Of a stretch of 35,749 nt of DNA, positions 14,754 to 24,548 are shown in pieces (the first letter of the stretch is position 1; each line of letters starts with the position of its first letter). The DNA is from Nostoc sp. NMS2. Its GTDB lineage: Bacteria > Cyanobacteriota > Cyanobacteriia > Cyanobacteriales > Nostocaceae. Under the pieces are notes generated by a model. That model saw nothing but the letters and a program-made list of their open reading frames with translations, was not told the DNA's origin and searched no databases. The stretch spans positions 1 to 35,749 of the forward strand of contig NZ_JABXKH010000015.1 in assembly GCF_017115105.1 (NCBI RefSeq). Direction: 5' to 3'. The translations under genes were made by a program, and so were the position numbers.

Positions 14754-15458
14754 ATGACCACATACCGCCAATTAACAATCTGGGATGTGCTTGATGAGTT
14801 GTCCGAATCTCCACCAACTTCTTCCCTTGATGCAGTATGGCAGTGCTTGGATACAGAACTGCATGATTTACCTATTGAAACCCAATTATCAACCGCAGGT
14901 ATTGCCTTCAGTCAAATTGCGGATATTCTCAAGTCTCGTGCCGAAGTGCTGTTGCAAGATACCCGCGATCTCAATAACCCAAAGGGGCCAATTGTTAGCA
15001 CCGATCTCTTTGCTGGTTTAGTGCGGACAACAATGCACCTAGATTTAGATGATTTGATTGAACCACAAACACCACAAACCTTTAAACCACACGGCCCACA
15101 CCAATTTTCATCTCCTAACCAGGAGGGTGATTCTGTAGTAGCACCTGTTGAAAAAGCGAATGTTTTGGCAATGCTCGATGAGGTGACAACTTTAGAAGAT
15201 GTCCGCAATTTGGCATCAGATGAGGATGTCCAAAAATGGCAGAGCGCAATCGCTAACTACCTGATAAATGTCAAAGATGAGATTTCTTTAGTTAAACTGC
15301 AATGTGTGTTGCAAATGCCGATGGTAGAAGTATGGTTGGGATTATTGCTGGGTGGGTTTACACTAGAACAGCGTGGTGATTTTTATCACAATCAAAATGT
15401 CTGGGTGAAAACCTCTCTAACTTCGGCCATCTTCAACGGCATTGTACAGCATTCATAA
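14754..15458 (+). CDS. Hypothetical protein of the integrase block
   Basis: A 234-residue protein of unknown family. It begins MTTYRQLTIWDVLDELSESP, a style of opening seen in plasmid and mobile-element proteins of cyanobacteria. The middle is polar and Pro/Gln-rich (around 105-125, PQTPQTFKPHGPHQF) and probably a linker. The C-terminal domain (VTTLEDVRNLASDEDVQKWQ and MVEVWLGLLLGGFTLEQRGD) looks helical and ends with a winged-helix-like strand pattern (FYHNQNVWVKTS). The start codon directly abuts the inverted AATTCGT repeat and no ribosome site remains, so translation may be reduced. It may form one module with the integrase and the Cys-rich protein. Confidence 0.7.
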   Translation: MTTYRQLTIWDVLDELSESPPTSSLDAVWQCLDTELHDLPIETQLSTAGIAFSQIADILKSRAEVLLQDTRDLNNPKGPIVSTDLFAGLVRTTMHLDLDDLIEPQTPQTFKPHGPHQFSSPNQEGDSVVAPVEKANVLAMLDEVTTLEDVRNLASDEDVQKWQSAIANYLINVKDEISLVKLQCVLQMPMVEVWLGLLLGGFTLEQRGDFYHNQNVWVKTSLTSAIFNGIVQHS

Positions 15459-15647
15459 GTCGGAAGTTGGAGGTAATTCACTTCCCAATACTACTTGGTT
15501 AAAAATTGGGTTTGAGCAAAAGGAGTAGAAAGCTCAATCTATAAGGTCATTAGTTCTTCAAAGCTAAACTCTTATCGAAGCATTGACAACAAGATGACCT
15601 GAGAAAAAGTTTCCACAAATTCCACCACAACTGTTTGCAATTCACTT

Positions 15648-18600
15648 ATGAGCCAGTATATTTACAGTAGTCTCACAGATGATGAAGAACTTAATTTTTC
15701 TGAGGAAGCAGAGGTTTTCGTTTTTCCCACTTCTTTCGCCCAGCAGCGATTGTGGTTTCTCGATCAGTTAGCACCGGGGAATCCATTTTACAACGTGTCA
15801 ACAGCACTTCACCTGACAGGTTCCCTTAACTTCACCGCCTTAAAGCAGACATTCAACGAAATTGTACGTCGTCACGAAACGTTACGTACTAGGTTTGTTA
15901 TGGTAGAGCAGCAACCAGTACAGGCGATTTCACCTAGCTTAACCATACCTCTTCCCTTAATAGACCTACGCAATTTCGACAGCCCAGAACGCAGCACACG
16001 AATGCAGCAAATCGTAACCCAAGAGGCTCAACATCCTTTCAATCTCACCACTGGGCCATTACTGCGAGTAAAGCTGCTGCAACTGGATGAAGCAGAATAT
16101 CTGCTGCTGCTAAATATACATCACATAGTTGCCGATGGCTGGTCAATTGGAGTGCTAATTAAAGAATTGGGGGTATTATACAAAGCCTTGGCAGGGGATA
16201 AGCGATGTCTGACAACTACCGACTCCGTATCTAGGCTCCTACCAGAACTACCCATTCAATATGCAGATTTCGCTCAATGGCAACGGGAGTGGCTACAAGG
16301 AGTGGCAGCAAACGGCACCTCACCCCTACAAAGCCAGTTAGTTTATTGGCAAAAGCAATTAAACGGGATTTCGGTATTGAATCTCCCTACCGACCGACTA
16401 AGATCAGCAGTTCCTAGCTACAGGGGTGCAAAACAATTTTTAGAGCTACCACACTCCTTAACTCAAGCGCTAGAGGCACTAAGTTACCAAGAAGGCGTTA
16501 CCTTGTTCATGACAATGCTGGCAGCGTTTCAGACTTTGCTCTATCGCTACACGCAGCAAGAGGATATTGCAGTTGGTTCACCTATTGCTAATCGCAATCG
16601 TAGCGAACTAGAAGGATTAATTGGTTTTTTTGTCAATAGCTTGGTGTTACGTACAGATTTCTCAGGCAAGGTGACGTTTCGAGAATTGTTGAATCGAGTG
16701 CGAGAGATAACTTTAGAAGCATACAGTCATCAGGACTTGCCTTTTGAAAAGTTGGTGGAGGAACTTCACCCAGAGCGAGATTTGAGCTATCATCCTTTTT
16801 TTCAGGTTGTATTTAGCCTACAAAACACTCCTATCGAAACTCTAGAGTTATCTGGGTTAACGCTTTCGCTATTTGAATTCGATAGCAAAACTGCAAAACT
16901 TGATTTAGAATTCCATTTGTGGCAAGACTTGGAAAGTTTGAAAGGACAAATGGTTTATAGCACCGATTTATTTGATGACAAGTCTATTACGCGAATGCTG
17001 GGACATTTCCAAACGCTGCTAGAAAGCATTGTTGCCAATCCAGAACAGCGGATTTCAGATTTGTCTTTGCTTACTGGGCAAGAACGACAAGAGTTATTAA
17101 TTGATTGGAATGACACTAAACGAGACTATCCAGAGAACAAGTGTTTTCATCAGTTATTTGAAGCACAAGTGCAGGAAACTCCCGATGCGATTGCGTTAAA
17201 CGCACGCTCCGCGAACGCACTAGTCTTTGACGATGAACAACTCAGCTACAAAGAGTTGAATATACGCAGCAACCAACTTGCACATTATCTGAAAAAATTG
17301 GGGGTAGTCCCTGACGTTTTAGTAGGTATTTGCGTAGAGCGTTCCCCAGAAGCGATCGTCGCCCTATTAGGCATTCTCAAAGCAGGTGGAGCATACCTGC
17401 CTTTAGATCCCAGCCTACCTCAAGAGCGTCTTAAGTTCATCCTAGAAGATGCACAAGTTTCAATATTGCTCACTCATTGCTCTTTAGCCCCCCTTAAAAA
17501 GGGGGATTGGGGGGATCTCTTGTCTATAGTTTACATAGATGAAGATTGGGCAACTATTACACAACACAGTCAAGAAAACCCAACTAGCTGCGTAACATTT
17601 GACAACCTAGCTTATGTTATCTACACCTCTGGCTCAACAGGAAAACCTAAAGGTGTTTTGCTTCAACATCGAGGATTGTCAAACTTAGCGGCATCTCAGA
17701 TTGAGGTTTTCAACATACAACCGATTAACCGTATTCTGCAATTCGCATCATTAAGTTTTGATGCCTCAATTTTTGAGATTGTCATGGCACTGCAAACAGG
17801 AGCAACTCTTTATTTAGCAAACAAAGAATCCCTTCTACCCGGACAACCTTTGCTCAATTTATTGCGCGAAAAAGCTATTACTCACGTCACCCTTCCGCCA
17901 GCAGTATTAGCAGTCCTACCTACAGAATCACTGCCGGCATTGCAAACTATTATCTGTGCAGGCGAATCCTGTACCGATGACATTGTAAAACGTTGGTGGA
18001 ACTCTCAGCGTCGGTTTTTTAATGCTTACGGCCCTACTGAAGCAACAGTTTGGTCAACCGTTGCAGAGATTAGTACTATGAGTGAAAAGCCGCCCATTGG
18101 TCGCCCTATTGCTAATACTCAAATTTATATATTAGATAAGTATTTACAACCTTTACCAATTGGAATTATTGGCGAATTATACATAAGTGGTGAGGGATTG
18201 GCACAAGGCTATCTTAATCGCCCTGAATTAACTATTGAAAAGTTTATTCCCAATCCTTTTAGTGATAAAAAGGGAGCGCGACTTTACAAGACAGGTGATT
18301 TAGCTCGGTATCGAACGGATGGTAATATTGAATTTTTAGGACGCATCGATAATCAAGTAAAAATTCGTGGATTCCGCATTGAGTTGTTAGAAATTGAGAC
18401 AGTCCTGAGTCAGCATCAGAGTGTGCAAAAAGCAGTAGTAATTGTTAAAGAAAACGTATCTGGTGATAAGTACTTGGTGGCTTATATTGTTCCCAATATA
18501 GAGACGCAAAATTTTACGTCTCTACTACGTAAATTCTTAAAAGAAAAATTGCCAGAATACATGATCCCAAAAGCTTTTGTCATCCTGGATTCTCTGCCGC

Positions 18601-19850
18601 TAACAGTTAATGGCAAAGTAGATCGTTATGTGCTAACAGCACTCAACACTCCAACTAGCCACTCAATGGATAAAGCATTTATCGCTCCTCGGACTGCAAC
18701 CGAGTCAACCTTAGCAAAAATTTGGGCTGAAGTGCTTAATATTGAAGGTGTGGGTATTTACGATAACTTCTTCGACTTGGGAGGAAATTCGCTGTTAACC
18801 GTACAGCTTATGAAGCAAATATACAAGCACTTTGAGCGCGAATTGCCGCTATCTAGCTTATTTTTAAATCCAACAATTGAAAGTTTAGCAACTGCTCTAT
18901 CTTCAAAAGCAGATTCTCTCCCGTGGTCGCCCTTAGTTCCGATTCAACCTGCTGGTTCAAGCCCAGCTTTATTCTGCGTGCATCCAATTTTTGGTGTTGT
19001 TTTCCCTTATTACGAATTAGCTCAGAATTTGGGAAAAAATCAACCATTTTATGGGCTACAACCCATTGGACTTGACGGAAAAAGTTCTCCATTAACTCGC
19101 ATTGAGGATATGGCTACCCACTACATTGAAGCATTGCGTACAGTGCAGCCTAAAGGCCCTTATTTTTTAGGAGGTTGGTCTTTTGGAGGTTGGGTTGCTT
19201 TTGAAATGGCTCAACAACTCCAAAACTCTGGGGAAGAAGTGGCTTTACTTGCTGTGCTTGACACTTTAGCACCAATTCCAGGCAATATACCTTCTTTGGG
19301 TAGTGGTTTCAAGTTTATGCTGACGACAGTGGCGCGATATATATGGCCCTTTTTCCTCGATTATTTTTATCTAATTATTGCGATCGCTAAGAATCGAATT
19401 AATAGTTTAACTTCTGGGTTGACTAATTTTAATATAATTGTACAAAATTCTGTTTGGGAGTCGCTAACGCGAACGCTCCAAACAAATCTGTTCTCTCACT
19501 TCATCCTAAAAGAGGATGCCACAGTCAACATTATACCGGAAGAATCCAAGTTAAGACTTTTAAGCGAGTTAGCAATTCGCCCAATGCTTCGTGTTTTTTA
19601 TGCCAATAGCCAAGCAGTCCTTAACTACGTTCCGCAAGCCTACCCTAAACGAATTAATCTTTTCAGAACAAAGGTTGAATCAAGCATTGCCAAGGAAGAT
19701 CCGAGTCTGGGTTGGGATCAGCTAACTGTAGGAGGAACGGAAATTCATCATATTCCTGGCAATCACCTAACTATGCTAAGAAAACCCCATATCCAAATTC
19801 TCGCCGCACAGCTAAGAGCTTGTATTGAGAAAGCACAGAATTTAAAATAA
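15648..19850 (+). CDS. NRPS module C-A-T-TE
   Basis: A 1400-residue single-module synthetase. Condensation domain at about 25-470 with the active motif HHIVADGWS near 157. Adenylation domain about 490-990: YTSGSTGKPKG near 658, NAYGPTEAT near 791, LYKTGDLARY and NGKVDR near 987. Carrier domain about 1015-1085 with the 4'-phosphopantetheine Ser in DLGGNSLL. Thioesterase about 1100-1400 with GWSFGG near 1177. My reading of the specificity pocket is D-A-F-T-I-A-A-V-W-K, which resembles Phe/aromatic codes but is not an exact match I know. The TE should release the final peptide, so this protein acts last although its gene is first. No epimerase is present. Three dispersed repeats appear to be inserted in frame. 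The next synthetase starts 8 nt downstream. Confidence 0.93.
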   Translation: MSQYIYSSLTDDEELNFSEEAEVFVFPTSFAQQRLWFLDQLAPGNPFYNVSTALHLTGSLNFTALKQTFNEIVRRHETLRTRFVMVEQQPVQAISPSLTIPLPLIDLRNFDSPERSTRMQQIVTQEAQHPFNLTTGPLLRVKLLQLDEAEYLLLLNIHHIVADGWSIGVLIKELGVLYKALAGDKRCLTTTDSVSRLLPELPIQYADFAQWQREWLQGVAANGTSPLQSQLVYWQKQLNGISVLNLPTDRLRSAVPSYRGAKQFLELPHSLTQALEALSYQEGVTLFMTMLAAFQTLLYRYTQQEDIAVGSPIANRNRSELEGLIGFFVNSLVLRTDFSGKVTFRELLNRVREITLEAYSHQDLPFEKLVEELHPERDLSYHPFFQVVFSLQNTPIETLELSGLTLSLFEFDSKTAKLDLEFHLWQDLESLKGQMVYSTDLFDDKSITRMLGHFQTLLESIVANPEQRISDLSLLTGQERQELLIDWNDTKRDYPENKCFHQLFEAQVQETPDAIALNARSANALVFDDEQLSYKELNIRSNQLAHYLKKLGVVPDVLVGICVERSPEAIVALLGILKAGGAYLPLDPSLPQERLKFILEDAQVSILLTHCSLAPLKKGDWGDLLSIVYIDEDWATITQHSQENPTSCVTFDNLAYVIYTSGSTGKPKGVLLQHRGLSNLAASQIEVFNIQPINRILQFASLSFDASIFEIVMALQTGATLYLANKESLLPGQPLLNLLREKAITHVTLPPAVLAVLPTESLPALQTIICAGESCTDDIVKRWWNSQRRFFNAYGPTEATVWSTVAEISTMSEKPPIGRPIANTQIYILDKYLQPLPIGIIGELYISGEGLAQGYLNRPELTIEKFIPNPFSDKKGARLYKTGDLARYRTDGNIEFLGRIDNQVKIRGFRIELLEIETVLSQHQSVQKAVVIVKENVSGDKYLVAYIVPNIETQNFTSLLRKFLKEKLPEYMIPKAFVILDSLPLTVNGKVDRYVLTALNTPTSHSMDKAFIAPRTATESTLAKIWAEVLNIEGVGIYDNFFDLGGNSLLTVQLMKQIYKHFERELPLSSLFLNPTIESLATALSSKADSLPWSPLVPIQPAGSSPALFCVHPIFGVVFPYYELAQNLGKNQPFYGLQPIGLDGKSSPLTRIEDMATHYIEALRTVQPKGPYFLGGWSFGGWVAFEMAQQLQNSGEEVALLAVLDTLAPIPGNIPSLGSGFKFMLTTVARYIWPFFLDYFYLIIAIAKNRINSLTSGLTNFNIIVQNSVWESLTRTLQTNLFSHFILKEDATVNIIPEESKLRLLSELAIRPMLRVFYANSQAVLNYVPQAYPKRINLFRTKVESSIAKEDPSLGWDQLTVGGTEIHHIPGNHLTMLRKPHIQILAAQLRACIEKAQNLK
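17194..17217. repeat. Short dispersed repeat inserted in frame in an A domain
   Basis: Compared with the third synthetase here, which reads ALVFGDEQLSYKELN, this gene reads ALNARSANALVFDDEQ: eight extra codons made of ACGCACGCTCCGCGAACGCA-type repeat DNA. The flanking GCGTTA/GCACTA look like a partial duplication. The reading frame is kept. Confidence 0.65.
17486..17519. repeat. CCCCCTT-AAAAAGGGGGATT dispersed repeat within an A domain
   Basis: A G/C-run palindrome (AGCCCCCCTTAAAAAGGGGG, followed by ATTGGGGGGATC) of a type common in cyanobacterial genomes. It encodes APLKKGDWGDLLS within the A2-A3 loop, where sibling modules have unrelated residues of similar length. Confidence 0.7.
19452..19483. 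repeat. Dispersed repeat inserted in frame in the thioesterase domain
   Basis: GTTTGGGAGTCGCTAACGCG, followed by AACGCTCCAAAC, has complementary ends (GTTTGGGAG/CTCCAAAC) and encodes VWESLTRTLQT in the thioesterase lid region. The core resembles repeats at 1230, 8930 and 11120. Confidence 0.6.
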
Positions 19851-19858
19851 GGATCAAT

Positions 19859-22800
19859 ATGTCTTCTGAAGAAGTCTTCGTTTTTCCAGCATCTTTTGCT
19901 CAACAACGGCTATGGTTTCTCGACCAGTTGATCCCCGATAATGGTATCTACAATGTGCCGACAGTAATTCGTTTGACCGGTTCGCTGAAATTAGCCGCAC
20001 TAGAACAGACTTTTAACGAAATCGTGAGTCGCCATGAAACCTTACGCACAACTTTTATTGTGTCGGATGGGCAACCCCTACAGGCTATTGCACCCAGCTT
20101 AACAATACCTCTTTCTGTATTAGACCTCCAGCAATTGGCAGATCATGAACAAGAGGTTAAAGCAAAGTCCATTATTACCGCAGAGATAGAACATCCCTTC
20201 GATTTATCCTCCGGGCCATTGCTGCGAGTAATACTCCTCGTCCTTTCTGAGACAGAACATATTCTATTACTGAATATGCACCACATTATCTGCGACGATT
20301 GGTCTATGGGGGTACTGATTCGGGAACTGGGAACGCTGTACGCAGCTTTTGCACAAAACCAGCCTTCTCCTCTATTAGAAGTGCCTCTTCAGTACGCCGA
20401 TTTTGCTCACTGGCAGCGCGAGTGGTTGCAAGGAGAAGTGCTTCAAACCCAGTTAGCTTACTGGCGGGAGCAACTAAACGGTATTTCCATACTGCATCTA
20501 CCTACTGACAAACCAAGACCAGCTATACAAAGCTATCAAGGAGCAACACAATTTCTAGAGTTACCGCTCAAGCTAATTGATGCACTAGAAAAGCTGTCAC
20601 AGCAAGAAGGTGTCACCTTATTTATGACATTGGTCGGAGCATTTCAAACATTACTTTACTGCTACACACACCAAGAAGATATCGCGCTAGGTTCACCAAT
20701 CGCTAACCGCAACCGCAGTGAAATAGAAGGGATAATTGGTTTTTTCGTCAATAGTTTGGTGCTACGTAGCAACTTATCTGGAAACCCTACTTTTCGAGAA
20801 CTACTAGGCAGAGTACGCGAAGTAACTTTAGAAGCATATAGCCACCAAGATTTGCCGTTTGAAAAATTAGTTGAAGAACTACATCCAGAGCGAAACTTGA
20901 GCCACCATCCTTTATTTCAAGTGGTATTTGGTTTCCAGAATGCGCCAATGTCCGCGCTAGAACTGCCTGGATTAGTACCCAGCTTTATGAATATTGATTT
21001 GAAAAAAACACGTTTTGATTTAGAACTGCATCTGTGGAAGTGTTCCGAGGATTTTAGGAGCTTATGGGGCGGAAAGTGTGAGTATTATGAAGGTCTTCGA
21101 GGTGTAATCGTTTACAACACAGATTTATTTGATAAAGCTACTATTAGCCGGATGGTGGAACATTTTAAAACTCTGTTGTCAGCTATTGTTGTAAATCCAG
21201 AAGAACGAATTGCAAATTTACAGTTATTAAGTGAAGCGGAGTTGCATCAGGTATTGGTGGAATGGAATAATACCCAAGCAGATTATCCTCAATATAAGTC
21301 TATCCATCAATTGTTTGAAGAAAAGGTACAGCAGTATCCTGATTCTATAGCAGTCAACTTTGCTAACAAACAACTTACTTATCAAGAGTTGAATACTTGT
21401 AGCAATAAACTAGCGCACCACTTACAAAAAATCGGAGTAGGTACAGAAGTTTTAGTTGGCATTTGTATTTCACAGTCTATAGAAATGATAATCGGGTTAT
21501 TGGGAATTATTAAAGCAGGGGGAGCGTATGTTCCATTAGACCCCAGCTATCCCGAAGAACGCCTAAATTTTATGCTTGAAGATGCACAAGTTTCAGTGTT
21601 GCTGACACAAGAAAACTTGCTCAAGCATTTTAAAGGTTTTTCAAAACTAATTATTTCTATAGATAAAGACTGGGAAATTATTACCCAAGAAAAGCAAGAC
21701 AATCCCAAAAGCGATTTAAATAGTGATAATTTAGCATATATTATTTACACCTCTGGTTCTACAGGAAAACCCAAGGGAGTTGCTGTACCTCACAAAGCTG
21801 TAAATCGGTTAGTGTACAATACGAACTATATAAAGTTTTCACCATCTGATAAAATCGCCCAAGCCTCAAACACCTCTTTTGATGCTGCGACATTCGAGAT
21901 TTGGGGAGCGCTACTTAACGGCGCTCAACTTGTAGGGATTAGTAAAGATGTAACCATTTCGCCTCATGAATTGGCATTACAACTACGAGAAAAAGGTATC
22001 AACATTCTATTTTTGACCACCGCCTTATTTCAACAGATTGTTAGAGATGTCCCGCAAGCTTTTGCGACCTTGAAATATTTACTGTTTGGTGGCGAAACTG
22101 TTGATAAGAGATGGATTAAGAAGATTCTCCAATCTGGTGCGCCAAAGCACTTAATTCATGTTTATGGCCCTACAGAAAATACAACATTTTCCTCTTATTA
22201 CTGCGTAGAAGAGTTACCATCAGCCACATCTTTACCTATTGGCATCCCCATTGCAAACACGCAAATTTATATATTAGATGCCCATTTACAACCTGTGCCT
22301 ATTGGCATTACTGGCGAATTATATATGGGTGGGGAAGGATTGGCGCGAGAATATCTCAATCGAACTGAATTAACTGCTAAAAACTTTATTACTCATTCTT
22401 TTAGTAAAAAACCAAAAACACGTCTTTATAAAACAGGTGATTTAGCCCGCTATTTACCAGATGGCAATATTGAATTTTTAGGTCGCGTTGACAATCAAGT
22501 AAAAATTCGTGGCTTCCGCATTGAGTTGTCAGAAATTGAAGCGGTGTTGAGTCAACATCCAGCAGTGAAAGAAACTATAGTTATTGCTGGTGAGGACGTA
22601 CCTGATGATAAGTACTTGGTAGCTTATATTGTTCCTAATCAGGAACAGATACCGACGCAAGACGTACAAAGCTTTGCTTCCTTACTTCGCCAATTCCTCA
22701 AAGAAAAGTTACCAGAATACATGATGCCAAGAGCTTATGTGATCCTGGAATCTCTACCTCTAACACCTAATGGCAAAGTGGATCGGCGTGCTTTACCTAT

Positions 22801-23131
22801 GCCTGATACAATTTCTTTCAATAATCAAGATTATGTGCCACCGCGATCGCAAGTTGAAGAATTACTTGCCCAAATCTGGGCTAAAGTCTTGGGAAAAGAG
22901 CAAGTAGGCGTTCACGACAATTTCTTTGAATTGGGCGGTCATTCTCTCCTAGCGACTCAGCTAACTTCCCGTATTCGTGACACCTTCCAAATAGATTTGC
23001 CTGTACGCAATTTGTTTGAAGCACCAACCGTTGAACAACTTGCTAGGTATATTGACACAATGTGTTGGACAGCAAAAGGTTTAGATAAAGGTGGAACTAC
23101 GAGTCAAGAGCGAGAAGACGTAGAATTTTAA
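19859..23131 (+). CDS. NRPS module C-A-T
   Basis: A 1090-residue synthetase. Condensation domain about 12-460; its core motif reads HHIICDDWS near 140, with Asp where the usual Gly of HHxxxDG stands, but both His and the first Asp are kept. Adenylation domain about 470-970 (YTSGSTGKPKG near 630, VYGPTENTT near 766, NGKVDRR near 967). Carrier domain about 990-1070 with ELGGHSLL. The pocket residues read D-A-F-F-L-G-V-T-F-K, which I associate with Ile (possibly Val) in cyanobacterial pathways. No TE or E domain. A good ribosome site (ATAAGGA) lies before ATG 19859, right after the previous gene, so the two are probably co-transcribed. The stop overlaps the facing hydrolase by 4 nt. Confidence 0.93.
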   Translation: MSSEEVFVFPASFAQQRLWFLDQLIPDNGIYNVPTVIRLTGSLKLAALEQTFNEIVSRHETLRTTFIVSDGQPLQAIAPSLTIPLSVLDLQQLADHEQEVKAKSIITAEIEHPFDLSSGPLLRVILLVLSETEHILLLNMHHIICDDWSMGVLIRELGTLYAAFAQNQPSPLLEVPLQYADFAHWQREWLQGEVLQTQLAYWREQLNGISILHLPTDKPRPAIQSYQGATQFLELPLKLIDALEKLSQQEGVTLFMTLVGAFQTLLYCYTHQEDIALGSPIANRNRSEIEGIIGFFVNSLVLRSNLSGNPTFRELLGRVREVTLEAYSHQDLPFEKLVEELHPERNLSHHPLFQVVFGFQNAPMSALELPGLVPSFMNIDLKKTRFDLELHLWKCSEDFRSLWGGKCEYYEGLRGVIVYNTDLFDKATISRMVEHFKTLLSAIVVNPEERIANLQLLSEAELHQVLVEWNNTQADYPQYKSIHQLFEEKVQQYPDSIAVNFANKQLTYQELNTCSNKLAHHLQKIGVGTEVLVGICISQSIEMIIGLLGIIKAGGAYVPLDPSYPEERLNFMLEDAQVSVLLTQENLLKHFKGFSKLIISIDKDWEIITQEKQDNPKSDLNSDNLAYIIYTSGSTGKPKGVAVPHKAVNRLVYNTNYIKFSPSDKIAQASNTSFDAATFEIWGALLNGAQLVGISKDVTISPHELALQLREKGINILFLTTALFQQIVRDVPQAFATLKYLLFGGETVDKRWIKKILQSGAPKHLIHVYGPTENTTFSSYYCVEELPSATSLPIGIPIANTQIYILDAHLQPVPIGITGELYMGGEGLAREYLNRTELTAKNFITHSFSKKPKTRLYKTGDLARYLPDGNIEFLGRVDNQVKIRGFRIELSEIEAVLSQHPAVKETIVIAGEDVPDDKYLVAYIVPNQEQIPTQDVQSFASLLRQFLKEKLPEYMMPRAYVILESLPLTPNGKVDRRALPMPDTISFNNQDYVPPRSQVEELLAQIWAKVLGKEQVGVHDNFFELGGHSLLATQLTSRIRDTFQIDLPVRNLFEAPTVEQLARYIDTMCWTAKGLDKGGTTSQEREDVEF

Positions 23132-24282
23132 AGAGAAACACTTGAGTTTGAGCAGTCAGCGGAAAATGTGCTGATTGCTTCGGCAAACTGTTGGTTTTGT
23201 TCCATCAATGCCATGTGTCCACCTGGTTTTAGGGTGACTCTTTGAGAGTAAGGCAATTCTGCTTTCATGCGATCGCTCGCCACGGGTTTAGTTGCTATAT
23301 CTGAATCACCACAAACAACCAACACAGGTACGTTAATAGTTGCAAGTGTGTCTGTTTCATCAAAGTTGAACATTGCCAGTGTGCCACGAGCCAGAACACC
23401 AGGCGAACCCAATGCTGATAATAAACCTGCAAAACTTAGTTGACCCCGTGTTTCAGTACCCGTAAATCCAGATAGTTCGACGGTGATGTACAGCGAACCA
23501 TTGAAATACGAGAGCCAAGTCATCAACCAAAAAATTGGCCACAACACGATAGTCAGGTACAACACAGGTTCGAGTAACGGTTTCTGCAATTTGCGTACCA
23601 AATTGCTAAAGATACAAGTTTTAACCGGATTGGTGTAAGTAGTATCTACAAGAATTAAGCCAGCCACCCGACTCCCTAATTGCTCTGGAAACAGGCGACA
23701 GAATGTTAAATTAATCATTCCACCCATGCTGTGGCCTACTAGGATAACACGTTTATCCCCGGCGATACTCCCTTTGGCTGAGGCTGTCACCAACGCAACC
23801 ACAGCTTCTAAGTCACGGGCATATTTTTCTATAGAGTGATCGTTGTTTTTCGGTTTAGAGGATTTTCCTAACCCTGGTAAATCCCAAACTATTACTCGAA
23901 AGCGATCGCTCAGTTGTCGTTTGGCATAATACCATACAGTACTGTTTGGCCCCCAACCGTGTGACAAGATAATCGGTTGACCATCTTCAGGTCCAAAAAA
24001 CTCTACTTGCAGTACACTACCATCCGGTCGTGGCAAACGTTGCACAGTTTTGCTACGCATAAACTTAGGTTCATCGGCTCCAGGACGGCGCAGCAGTGGC
24101 AAACTGATAAAACGACCGCCAAAAGTCCAGAGAACCATTACTAGCCCAGCCACTAAGTAAAATGTTCCTACAAGTTCTCCTTCGTACCACTCATAGAGAA
24201 TGTAGCTCCCCCCGCCAATTACCGCAATCGACAGCAGTTGAACCAGCCATATAAGCAGAAAATTATGAGGCATGAATATCAT
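23128..24282 (-). CDS. Membrane-anchored alpha/beta hydrolase
   Basis: A 384-residue alpha/beta hydrolase. Two hydrophobic segments at the N-terminus (about 8-30 and 38-55) should anchor it in a membrane. The catalytic domain has the oxyanion HGW near 109, the nucleophile Ser185 in VGHSMGG, the acid in VVCGDSDIATKP and the His in PGGHMALME. A hydrophobic cap, VLYLTIVLWPIFWLMTWLS, lies near 240. The substrate is unknown; epoxide-hydrolase- or esterase-like. It sits backwards between two NRPS genes, overlapping the stop of one by 4 nt and diverging from the other across about 265 bp. This could mean peptide trimming, off-loading or simple insertion. Normal length and apparently intact. Confidence 0.88.
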   Translation of the reverse strand: MIFMPHNFLLIWLVQLLSIAVIGGGSYILYEWYEGELVGTFYLVAGLVMVLWTFGGRFISLPLLRRPGADEPKFMRSKTVQRLPRPDGSVLQVEFFGPEDGQPIILSHGWGPNSTVWYYAKRQLSDRFRVIVWDLPGLGKSSKPKNNDHSIEKYARDLEAVVALVTASAKGSIAGDKRVILVGHSMGGMINLTFCRLFPEQLGSRVAGLILVDTTYTNPVKTCIFSNLVRKLQKPLLEPVLYLTIVLWPIFWLMTWLSYFNGSLYITVELSGFTGTETRGQLSFAGLLSALGSPGVLARGTLAMFNFDETDTLATINVPVLVVCGDSDIATKPVASDRMKAELPYSQRVTLKPGGHMALMEQNQQFAEAISTFSADCSNSSVSL

Positions 24283-24548
24283 GAGCCTAAACCTTGCGAT
24301 ACCTTGTTCACTGCGTTGTCTTTTAGCTTCATACCATAGTTATAATCATCCAAGTTTCATTCCCAGGAATGATTTATACAGTCTTAGAAGTGTGATAAAA
24401 ATGCTGGGTTAGGTTATAAGCAGTGCAGCTTGGCAAAAAGAACTATCCAGTTGAGAAATGTTAAAAAGCTGATGACACAAGAATATTCCTCCAGCATAGC
24501 TGCCTACTAACTTCTAATAAATAACAATACTTGCGAAGGGGTTTAATT

